DNA of 5,728 bases, taken from Actinomycetes bacterium. Lineage in GTDB: Bacteria > Actinomycetota > Acidimicrobiia > Acidimicrobiales > RAAP-2. Location of the stretch: positions 1-5,728 of the forward strand of contig JAJYXS010000047.1 in NCBI GenBank assembly GCA_021801615.1, in the 5' to 3' direction. A program made the position numbers and the translations under genes. Positions 1 to 4,929 of this stretch are shown in pieces (within the stretch, counting starts at the first letter, position 1; each line of letters opens with the position of its first letter). The notes below the pieces were generated by a model, which saw nothing but the letters and a program-made list of their open reading frames with translations, did not search any database and had not been told where the DNA came from.

Positions 1-90
1 CAGCGCCTCTTGGCCCTGACGGCTGCGATCTGGCACAACGGCCAGCTTGGTCGGCACCCGGTCCGTTCGCTCCTTGCCTACGACCACTGA
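1..90 (+). CDS. IS982-family transposase, C-terminal end (partial)
   Basis: An open frame enters from the left edge and stops at TGA 88-90, giving 29 residues. They include ALTAAIWHN followed by RSLLAYDH just before the stop. From memory of the family, actinobacterial IS982-type DDE transposases end in almost this form (ALTAAIWHN, a short Gly/Pro linker, RSL-AYDH), so the family call rests on a short but distinctive tail. The catalytic DDE core lies outside the window, so whether the element is intact cannot be judged. A second TGA follows one base after the stop (91-93). The element's right terminal repeat should lie in roughly the next 25 bp, but its boundary cannot be set without the left end. 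The next coding trace is on the opposite strand and belongs to a different type of element, so the junction looks like nested mobile DNA. Confidence 0.8.
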   Translation, partial: QRLLALTAAIWHNGQLGRHPVRSLLAYDH

Positions 91-111
91 TGACCCCTTG
101 GAATTGATCAT

Positions 112-240
112 CTAGCGCTTGCGGTAGCTCTCGCCATCGATCACGACCTCGTAGGCGGCACTCTGGATGCGGCCGACAGCTGACTGGGCGAGCAACGGGT
201 CGGCCGTCTGGGTGGATGGTTCGCACCCGTCGACCAGCCC
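112..240 (-). pseudogene. IstB-like (IS21 helper ATPase) C-terminal remnant
   Basis: Read on the minus strand, this frame ends at TAG 114-112 with a tail containing ADPLLAQSAVGRIQ and then DGESYRKR. IstB helper ATPases of IS21-family elements typically end with a 'DP-LA-A--DRL---A----GES-RKR/SYR' pattern, which this matches in order and spacing. Upstream the frame meets a stop (TCA on the plus strand at 289-291), so no start codon, Walker A or Walker B region remains in frame. A neighbouring minus frame, about 236-394, stays open and contains a hydrophobic strand-like stretch (IVVLLDV), so a frameshift near 236-240 is possible, but I do not recognise that part. The TAG lies about 20 bp from the IS982 transposase stop and may even come from the insertion junction. 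The IstB family call is tentative because only about 30 residues are informative. Confidence 0.4.
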
Positions 241-465
241 CGATACGGGCCTCCTGGTGCGCGATGCCACGGAAAGCCAGCGCAGCGTTCAGCGGGTGCA
301 CGTCGAGGAGAACAACGATCGGTTCCAGCGAGCACCGACGCCTCTCCTCAGTCGGGCACTCCTCGCCACCTGCGCCGTTGTCTTTCCCTTGCATTTCCAC
401 GACGCGGACCCATGGTCATGGCACACCGCCCGGCCGCGGACAAGAATTCGCACCCTTGCCCATGA

Positions 466-499
466 CCGAGACCTCCTCGGGTACTCCAGTACTACCGAG
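466..499. repeat. Alternating inverted-repeat cluster (CCGAG/CTCGG/CCGAG)
   Basis: CCGAG (466-470), CTCGG (476-480) and CCGAG (495-499) can pair in two mutually exclusive ways. The larger fold extends the second and third copies with GTAC on each side (481-484 and 489-492), closing a TCCA loop with a 2-nt TA bulge. It lies downstream of the minus-strand SEC-C gene, about 100 bp past its stop. No adjacent reading frame explains it. It could be part of a transcription end or a leftover of a mobile-element end. Confidence 0.4.
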
Positions 500-546
500 T
501 GGGACTGGCCCCGGGTGTCCGGCCTACGAAGGGAGGTTCGGACCCG

Positions 547-583
547 GACCTCGGATCGACTCGGATCCCGACCTCGGATCGAC
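547..583. repeat. 14-bp direct repeat (GACCTCGGATCGAC), period 23
   Basis: GACCTCGGATCGAC occurs at 547-560 and again, identical, at 570-583. The core TCGGATC appears a third time between them, starting at 561. The pair lies just 3' of the minus-strand SEC-C gene's stop codon. The function is unknown. Confidence 0.6.
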
Positions 584-588
584 GAGGT
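571..588 (-). terminator. Possible weak terminator after the SEC-C gene
   Basis: ACCTCG (571-576) and CGAGGT (583-588) form a perfect 6-bp stem with a 6-nt loop, starting 6 nt past the stop codon (597-595) of the minus-strand gene. No T-run follows on the minus strand. The position is right for an actinobacterial factor-independent terminator, but the stem is short and one arm lies inside a direct repeat, so the pairing may be incidental. Confidence 0.25.
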
Positions 589-594
589 GTCAGC

Positions 595-2250
595 TCATCG
601 GGCCGCCGGCTCGCAGTCGAGCGCAAGCTCGCGCCGTAACCAGGCGGCCTCCGGGCCGGGGAGCGGCTCGTGGCGGGCCCGGGCACTTTGGTGCTCGAAC
701 ATGCGCACGTACCTCTCGAGCCGCTCACGATGCTCGGGGCGACCGGCGGCCTCGCGCGGGCTGAGCCCGTCGAGGAACGGGGACGGGTCCTCCATCCAGC
801 GCCGGCAGACGAGCGCCTGCAGTCGCGCGTCGGCTTCGTCGAAGGGCTCATCGGCTTCGCCGCGCGGCTCGGCGCGCCGTCGACGAGAAGCCGTCTCGGC
901 GCGCCCGCCGGCCGATCCACCGCCGAGCTGGTTGCGAGCCTCCTCGAAGGAGCAAACCTGGCGGCCCACGTGGACGGCGAGAGGGCCGAGGGTGCGCTCG
1001 ACGAGCGCGACCGCGGCGTCCAGGCGCTGCTCGGAGAGGCACGCGAGCTCGAGCAGCGTTCCCCGTACGGTGAGGGTGCCGAAGGAGGTCGTCTCGCCGC
1101 CTTGGAGCTCCCCTCGCTCGTCGTGGACCAGGGGCGTCGTCTCGATGACGACCGCACCCGGAGGCAGCGCCGGGCGGCGCGCCAGGAGGTCGCGGCGCAG
1201 CGCGAGCCAGTCGAACACGCGTTCGTGCCCGTCGCGCCCGTCGCGCCCTGCCGGGCGCAACGCGACCTCCGAGGTAGCACACAGCGCACGCAGCGCCGCG
1301 TCCCGGTCAGCGAGCCGCCAGGTCGCTTGCGCGAACACGAGCGGATCGCCTTCGAGCGTGCAGAGGGTCCGCTCTGCCAGGCGGCTCGGCGGCATGAAGC
1401 AGACCATCTCGCGCGCGCCCGCGCAGAGCGCGGCTGCAAGGCCGGCCGCGTCGGTGTCGAGGCCGTGTTCGTGCGCGATCCGTCGCAGCTCCTCGAGGAT
1501 CTCGTCTTCTTCGTGGGGCTCGTAGAAGGCCGCGCCGCCCCACAGCGCAGGCACCGGCCCTCCCCGCTCCACCCTGCAGATCAGGACCGTCCAGCGAACG
1601 GCGTCGAGCGAGACGTTCGGGCTGTCCACGCGCACGCGAGTGCCGCTCAAGACGTCCTCCAGCTCGATCCAGGCGCCCGGCTCGGAGGCGAGCACCCGGT
1701 GCACGCCGAGCTGGCTTCCGGCGATCCGCCCGGCCAGCCACCGCTCCCGTGGTGGCAGCTCGGGCAGCTCTGCGTACAGGCGAGCCGGCGTGGCCCCGCA
1801 GGCGAGCCGGCGGTCCAGGAGCACCCAGCCGAGCGACGCCGCCATGTCGTCCTCGTCGGCCGGGCGCTCCACGGTGCCGACCCCGCGCCCTTTCAGGTGG
1901 TCCGCGAACGCCTCGTGGAGCTCCTCTTTGAAGCGGTCGAACGCCCAGCGTTGCATGCGCTCCCACATCGCCTCGCACTCGCGCCGGTCGCTTGCGGCGA
2001 CGTCGCGCGCGACGAGGCAGCATCGCTTGAACTTCCTCCCACTGCCGCACGGGCACGGGTCGTTGCGCCGGGCATCACGTCGAACAACATCACGTCGAAC
2101 ATCGGCCACGCTGCGAGCATGCCATCGCCCGCCGGACAGGTGGTGGATGGTGCGCGCGCCCGGTGATCGGCCGTCCGGCGTGGGCGCGCTGCCTGGACTG
2201 CGCGCGGGTGTCCTGGGGAAGGCGGGTTCGACGAAGATCCCCTCCTCCAT
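595..2250 (-). CDS. SEC-C motif-containing protein of unknown function
   Basis: The frame reads 551 residues from ATG 2250-2248 to TGA 597-595. A zinc-binding SEC-C motif, C66-x-C68-x8-C77-C78 inside NDPCPCGSGRKFKRCC, lies near the N-terminus. This motif is best known from the SecA C-terminus but also occurs in many stand-alone proteins of unknown role. The stretch around 193-210 (WIELEDVLSGTRVRV) resembles a small beta domain I associate with long SEC-C proteins. Residues about 443-470 are a Gly/Arg/Glu-rich linker. The C-terminus (about 484-518: RRWMEDPSPFLDGLSPREAA, then EHRERLERYVRMFE) resembles the 'PLP-L-G-TPREA' segment of MbcA/Xre-like antitoxin-type domains. No signal peptide or membrane segment is visible. 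The start is uncertain: ATG 2250 has AGGAAAGG upstream, while GTG 2109-2107 (504 residues) places SEC-C close to the N-terminus but lacks a Shine-Dalgarno. The gene is divergent from the PAP2 gene. No specific function can be assigned. Confidence 0.82.
   Translation of the reverse strand: MEEGIFVEPAFPRTPARSPGSAPTPDGRSPGARTIHHLSGGRWHARSVADVRRDVVRRDARRNDPCPCGSGRKFKRCCLVARDVAASDRRECEAMWERMQRWAFDRFKEELHEAFADHLKGRGVGTVERPADEDDMAASLGWVLLDRRLACGATPARLYAELPELPPRERWLAGRIAGSQLGVHRVLASEPGAWIELEDVLSGTRVRVDSPNVSLDAVRWTVLICRVERGGPVPALWGGAAFYEPHEEDEILEELRRIAHEHGLDTDAAGLAAALCAGAREMVCFMPPSRLAERTLCTLEGDPLVFAQATWRLADRDAALRALCATSEVALRPAGRDGRDGHERVFDWLALRRDLLARRPALPPGAVVIETTPLVHDERGELQGGETTSFGTLTVRGTLLELACLSEQRLDAAVALVERTLGPLAVHVGRQVCSFEEARNQLGGGSAGGRAETASRRRRAEPRGEADEPFDEADARLQALVCRRWMEDPSPFLDGLSPREAAGRPEHRERLERYVRMFEHQSARARHEPLPGPEAAWLRRELALDCEPAAR
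2073..2100. repeat. In-frame 15-bp tandem duplication before the SEC-C motif
   Basis: CATCACGTCGAAC occurs at 2073-2085 and 2088-2100, a period of 15 bp. In the minus-strand gene this equals five codons and yields the repeated VRRDV/VRRDA stretch immediately before RRNDPCPCG. Third-position G/C is unusually low across these codons compared with the rest of the gene, which suggests a recent slippage event or sequence that is not translated (true start further in). Confidence 0.65.
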
Positions 2251-2252
2251 GA

Positions 2253-2260
2253 CCTTTCCT
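2253..2260 (-). promoter_or_regulatory. Ribosome-binding site supporting the ATG 2250 start
   Basis: On the minus strand AGGAAAGG precedes the ATG at 2250-2248, and its AGGA core is 6 nt from the start codon. This is the main reason for preferring this start over GTG 2109, which has no Shine-Dalgarno-like sequence in front of it. Confidence 0.45.
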
Positions 2261-2365
2261 GTACCGTCGGAAACGGGAAACGACCGTCCAGGGTCGCGGA
2301 AGAGGTCGCGTTCGCGCTCAGGGTCGCGGGCTCGGCGCGGGCCACCGGGCTCGGCAGCTCGCTCG
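2261..2365. promoter_or_regulatory. Divergent intergenic region with direct repeats
   Basis: This region separates the divergent SEC-C and PAP2 genes and must hold promoters for at least one of them if the 2250 start is right. It contains a perfect tandem GGAAACG (2269-2275 and 2276-2282), then CAGGGTCGCGG at 2289-2299 and again at 2319-2329 with a 30-bp period, with a related AGGTCGCG at 2303-2310 between them. The even spacing would suit binding sites for a regulator. GGAAAC resembles an ECF-sigma -35 element, but I cannot see a convincing matching -10. No sigma-70 pair stands out. Confidence 0.3.
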
Positions 2366-2373
2366 AAAGGAGG
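2366..2373 (+). promoter_or_regulatory. Strong Shine-Dalgarno of the PAP2 gene
   Basis: AAAGGAGG matches the anti-Shine-Dalgarno sequence perfectly and ends 3 nt before ATG 2377. The spacing is shorter than usual, but the next in-frame ATG (2464) has no ribosome-binding site, so this sequence fixes the start at 2377. Confidence 0.7.
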
Positions 2374-2376
2374 CCA

Positions 2377-3138
2377 ATGCCGAGCAGCTCGTACTCCGTC
2401 AACACCAGCTGGTACCTCGAACTGAACCACCTCGCGCGCGAGAGCAGCTGGGCCCACGGGATCATGAGCACCTACTCCCACCTCCTCGGCGTCGGGCTCC
2501 TCGCGGTCGTCCTGCTCGGGGCGTGGTGGCGCTCGAGGCGGTCGCCGGCGCCGGCGCGTGCGGTCGCCGGAGTGCTCTGGGCAGCGGGCGGAACGGTGCT
2601 GGCGTGGATCGTCGCCCACTACGTCCTCAAGCCACTCGTGGCCGAGCGGCGCCCCTACCTGGCACTACGCCGCCACGTGGAGGTACTGCTCACCCGGACC
2701 CACGGCTACAGCTTCCCAAGCGGCCACGCCACGGTCGCCGGCGCGGTGATCGTCGCCCTGCTCCTGGCGCGTAGGCCGGTGGCGTCGGCGCTCGCCACCG
2801 TGCTCGGCCTTCTCCTGTGCTTCGGGAGGGTCTACACCGGCATGCACTACCCATTCGACGTCGTCGCTGGCCTTCTCATCGGTGGCTCGGTCGTGGCGGT
2901 CACCTGGCCGGTCGCCACGCCGGTGCTGCGCATCGTGGACACCCTGCTCCTCCATACGCCTCTCTCCCCCCTCGTCAGAGCCCGAGCTCGCCCGTCCGGC
3001 TCGGAGCCGAGCGCTCTGCCGGCCTTCGGCTCCGCCGGCACGAGCCATGGTGAAGCGCCGCTCCTGGAGGCAGCCCAGAGCACCGGTGCCGAGGGGGAGG
3101 GCACCGACGCTCCCACGGAGCCGCCCCGAGGTGCATGA
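2377..3138 (+). CDS. PAP2-family membrane phosphatase (undecaprenyl-PP phosphatase/lipid phosphatase-like)
   Basis: This 253-residue protein has the three PAP2 (phosphatidic acid phosphatase type 2) signature motifs in order: K85-x6-R92-P93, P114-S115-G116-H117, and R151-x5-H157-x3-D161. H117 and H157 would be the catalytic pair. The usual Ser before the motif-3 Arg is Gly (G150). Hydrophobic segments at about 35-50, 62-83, 117-131, 135-150 and 161-181 suggest five membrane helices, with the active site facing outward as in the family. Likely substrates are undecaprenyl pyrophosphate (BcrC-like role in cell-wall lipid recycling) or another prenyl or lipid phosphate. The sequence cannot separate these. 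After about residue 195 comes a Pro/Ala/Ser/Glu-rich tail of nearly 60 residues that looks disordered and is longer than most BcrC-type proteins carry. The start is set by the AAAGGAGG site. The gene is divergent from the SEC-C gene. Confidence 0.9.
   Translation: MPSSSYSVNTSWYLELNHLARESSWAHGIMSTYSHLLGVGLLAVVLLGAWWRSRRSPAPARAVAGVLWAAGGTVLAWIVAHYVLKPLVAERRPYLALRRHVEVLLTRTHGYSFPSGHATVAGAVIVALLLARRPVASALATVLGLLLCFGRVYTGMHYPFDVVAGLLIGGSVVAVTWPVATPVLRIVDTLLLHTPLSPLVRARARPSGSEPSALPAFGSAGTSHGEAPLLEAAQSTGAEGEGTDAPTEPPRGA
3002..3040 (+). repeat. Competing hairpins inside the 3' end of the PAP2 gene
   Basis: CGGAGCCGA (3002-3010) pairs perfectly with TCGGCTCCG (3026-3034), a 9-bp stem with a 15-nt loop. 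An alternative fold pairs TGCCGGC (3017-3023) with GCCGGCA (3034-3040). Both lie in the part coding for the disordered tail. They may only reflect low-complexity GC-rich sequence, or may affect transcript stability. Confidence 0.4.
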
Positions 3139-3144
3139 CGCCGC

Positions 3145-3179
3145 GTCCCTCGGCTCGCGTCGTCGTGTGACGAGGGGAC
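3145..3179 (+). terminator. Possible terminator after the PAP2 gene
   Basis: GTCCCTCG (3145-3152) pairs with CGAGGGGAC (3171-3179), an 8-bp stem interrupted by one bulged G, beginning 6 nt past the PAP2 stop. The loop is 18 nt and can form a smaller TCGTC/GACGA hairpin (3160-3164 and 3169-3173) that overlaps the right arm. No T-run follows. This is weak evidence for partial separation of the PAP2 gene from the next gene. Confidence 0.25.
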
Positions 3180-3201
3180 AACGGAGGCCTTCCTCCCCAG
3201 C

Positions 3202-3639
3202 GTGGACGAACATTCACCCCCATCCAAAGAGCACCGACCATTTGACGTGGTGGGGACCGCGGTCCGGGCAGCCAACGCGAACCCGGGGCGGACGATGGGC
3301 AGCTTCATCGACGAGTGCCTGGGAGCGGCCCCAAAGGAGGTCCGCGGCCGCTACCGGCTGTGGCTGCGGGTCGACCCGGCCGGCCCCAAAGAAGAGGTGG
3401 CCGAAGCGGCCGGGCGCCACGACTGCGTCTTCACCGTCACCGCCGAGAAGACCACGAGGGCGAAGGCGCCGATCGTCCGCCTGGCAGGCGATGCGGCCAC
3501 GATCTGGCTGCCAGAGAGGAGCTGTGTCCGAGGTCATCTTCCGAGCACGTTGCAGCTCAGCTTGCCCAGCGTCGGTGACGTCGTCCGGCTCGGCGTCGGC
3601 GTCTGGGCAGTCATCGAAGATCCCGGTCCGCAGCGCTGA
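3202..3639 (+). CDS. Small hypothetical protein
   Basis: I do not recognise this 145-residue frame. It ends at TGA 3637-3639. Third-position G/C is high from about codon 16 onward, which supports real coding. The core (about residues 46-141) looks like a small soluble mostly-beta domain: RYRLWLRVDP, a short Glu/Ala helix, CVFTVTAEK, IVRLAGDAATIWLP, and a closing VGDVVRLGVGVWAVIED. There is no signal peptide, membrane helix or metal-binding Cys/His cluster. The start is unclear. GTG 3202 has GGAGG (3183-3187) 14 nt upstream but the first 15 codons have poor codon bias. GTG 3247 or 3250 (V16/V17) and ATG 3295 (M32, leaving 114 residues) are alternatives. It lies about 60 bp after the PAP2 gene on the same strand and converges on the oxidoreductase operon, so co-transcription with PAP2 is possible but unproven. 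Confidence 0.6.
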   Translation: MDEHSPPSKEHRPFDVVGTAVRAANANPGRTMGSFIDECLGAAPKEVRGRYRLWLRVDPAGPKEEVAEAAGRHDCVFTVTAEKTTRAKAPIVRLAGDAATIWLPERSCVRGHLPSTLQLSLPSVGDVVRLGVGVWAVIEDPGPQR

Positions 3640-3664
3640 GGCCGCGCCCGACGGGCCTCAGCGC
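3633..3664. terminator. Bidirectional terminator containing both convergent stop codons
   Basis: GCGCTGAGGCC (3633-3643) and GGCCTCAGCGC (3654-3664) form a perfect 11-bp stem around a 10-nt loop. The left arm contains the TGA (3637-3639) of the plus-strand hypothetical gene, and the right arm contains the TGA (3660-3658) of the minus-strand oxidoreductase gene, in mirror-image positions. An alternative inner hairpin, GCCCG-A-CGGGC (3646-3656), is also possible. No T-run follows on either strand, as is common for GC-rich actinobacterial terminators. The position between two converging genes makes termination in both directions the natural reading. Confidence 0.75.
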
Positions 3665-4929
3665 ACCTTGCGCCAGCGAAGCTCGACGGGACCGGCCGCG
3701 AGGTCGACACGCAGCGAGGCGGGTAGCGAGACGGAGATGCTCCGGTTGGGCACCAGGCGACGGCGACGCACCGCGCGGAGCACCCGGTCTGTCTGGACGA
3801 GCTCGATGACCCCTGGGCCGAGGAAACGGCGGACCCGGGTGAGCAGCCGGCCACGCGTAGAGCGCTCCACCGTGCTGGTCAGTCGGGAGGGATGCGTCCA
3901 CACGAACGGATCGGAAGCCACGAGCTCGACGCCGCGCGTGGGCCATTCGCCCTGTGTGAGGTACTGCACGATCGAGCGGGCAGCCTGCCGCCCCCCGAGC
4001 GCGCAGATATCGGCAGGCTCGGCTGCATGGACGAGGTTGCCCGCGGCGAAGAGGCCCGGGTGCCCGGTGCGGAGCCCCTGGTCGACCTGTGGATGGGGCC
4101 CGACCATGGAGACCGGCCTGGTGCGGGCCAGCTCGTAGTCCGGCACCCAGGAGCCGGTGAACACGACCGTGTCGCAGGGAACGGACCACCGGGCGTGCGT
4201 CCGGCGGTCCTCGAGCTCCACAGCACGGACACGGTCGAAACCCGAAATGGCCACGACGTCGGTCTCGACGAGGAGCGGAATCCGGCGGCGCCCGCAGGCG
4301 AGCGCCCGCAACAGTGCGTAGGACTGGGACGCGGGCTGATCCGTGACCATGGCGGCGACGGCGACGCCATGGCCGAGGAGCGTGTGCACGGCGGAGAAGC
4401 TCACGTGCTCCGCACCCACCACGACCGCGCGCTCGCCTATGGGGAGATGGAAGAGGTCGGCCAGCTGCTGGAGCGTCCCAGTGGTGAGCACGCCAGCAGG
4501 ACGATCGCCGGGGACGAGGCGCGCGCTGCGGGGGCGCTCCCGACAGCCGGTCGCGAGCAGCACGGCCTCGGCCGCCCACTGCACCACCCCAGAGGGGCTG
4601 GTGGTGACGAGGTGGCCCTCGGCGGACCAGTCCGTGGCCATCGTGGTCAGGTGGATCTCCACGCCGGCCTGCTCGGCGAGGGCCGCGTAGCGGGCGGCAT
4701 AGGAAGGACCCGAAAGGACGCGGTGCAGGTCGCGCAGCCCGTAACCGGTGTGGCGCGAGTGGCGGGGGATGCCTCCGAGCGAGCGCTCGCGTTCGATCAG
4801 CGCCACATGCACGCCAGCGCTCCGCAACATGAGCGACGCGGCAAGGCCCGTAGGCCCGCCGCCCACGATGAGCACGTCCACCTGGCGCACGCTGCCCGTC
4901 CAGTGCGCTCGGTTCGCCGGAGTGGTCAC
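3658..4929 (-). CDS. HcnB-like FAD-dependent oxidoreductase, GlpA-partner subunit
   Basis: This 423-residue protein begins at GTG 4929-4927, overlapping the upstream gene's TGA by 4 nt (GTGA), so translation is probably coupled. An N-terminal FAD Rossmann motif, VLIVGGGPTGLAA (G23-x-G25-x2-G28), ends with the ribose-binding Glu at E46. LLATGCRERPR (about 125-134) and VPGDRPAGVLTTG (139-151) are typical of the HcnB/opine-oxidase A-subunit group. The second nucleotide-binding fold begins VVVGAEHVSFSA (169-180), where the usual glycine pattern is replaced by the form seen in this family. GLFAAGNLVHA (292-302) is the conserved FAD-proximal segment. The last 80 or so residues form a basic beta-rich tail (RRRRLVPNRSISVSLP). 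The neighbour indicates a two-subunit dehydrogenase, probably for glycerol 3-phosphate, in which this subunit would pass electrons from the BFD cluster onward. The substrate itself is inferred from the partner. Confidence 0.88.
   Translation of the reverse strand: MTTPANRAHWTGSVRQVDVLIVGGGPTGLAASLMLRSAGVHVALIERERSLGGIPRHSRHTGYGLRDLHRVLSGPSYAARYAALAEQAGVEIHLTTMATDWSAEGHLVTTSPSGVVQWAAEAVLLATGCRERPRSARLVPGDRPAGVLTTGTLQQLADLFHLPIGERAVVVGAEHVSFSAVHTLLGHGVAVAAMVTDQPASQSYALLRALACGRRRIPLLVETDVVAISGFDRVRAVELEDRRTHARWSVPCDTVVFTGSWVPDYELARTRPVSMVGPHPQVDQGLRTGHPGLFAAGNLVHAAEPADICALGGRQAARSIVQYLTQGEWPTRGVELVASDPFVWTHPSRLTSTVERSTRGRLLTRVRRFLGPGVIELVQTDRVLRAVRRRRLVPNRSISVSLPASLRVDLAAGPVELRWRKVR

Larger units (their letters stand above)
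241..594. other. Gene-poor spacer with short repeats
   Basis: No gene can be supported in these roughly 350 bp. Every open frame crossing it either reads through the flanking mobile-element remnants or is the antisense extension of the large minus-strand gene to the right, and none shows a recognisable domain with a start and ribosome-binding site. The left part may be decayed transposon sequence, as in the possible frameshifted minus-strand stretch 236-394. The right part carries an inverted-repeat cluster (466-499) and a 14-bp direct repeat (547-583), described separately. Confidence 0.5.

Noticed and set aside
167..1525. Long plus-strand open frame of 452 codons
   Set aside because: It is Ser/Arg/Pro-rich with no domain, and most of it lies antisense to the SEC-C gene, whose codon bias and zinc motif are convincing. 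It is a typical antisense shadow in GC-rich DNA.
670..2166. Long plus-strand open frame of 498 codons antisense to the SEC-C gene
   Set aside because: It mirrors the codon phase of the minus-strand gene, is rich in Arg/Ala/Glu, shows no family motif, and has no ribosome-binding site at its start.
1893..2471. Minus-strand frame beginning MLMIPWAQLLS and reading through MFDVMLFDVMPG
   Set aside because: It overlaps both the PAP2 start and the SEC-C motif in another frame and dissolves into Ser/Arg-rich sequence after 2070. Only the short well-biased piece at the duplication is kept as a finding.
2251..2619. Upstream extension of the SEC-C reading frame over the PAP2 start
   Set aside because: The frame stays open, but the residues are Arg/Pro/Asp-rich low complexity and would overlap the well-supported 5' end of the divergent PAP2 gene.
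3183..3196. GGAGG/CCTCC hairpin considered as a riboswitch-like control element
   Set aside because: It is only a 5-bp stem, 14 nt from an uncertain start codon, with no conserved aptamer-like sequence around it. It is noted under the small-protein finding and not called as a regulator.
3214..3537. Minus-strand frame antisense to the small hypothetical gene
   Set aside because: Third-position bias favours the plus strand here. The minus frame reads Arg/Gly/Pro-rich without structure and would collide with transcription of the plus-strand gene.
2882..4138. Plus-strand open frame of 418 codons crossing three genes
   Set aside because: It crosses the PAP2 end, the hypothetical gene and the antisense strand of the HcnB-like gene, and is Ser/Arg/Pro-rich without a domain.
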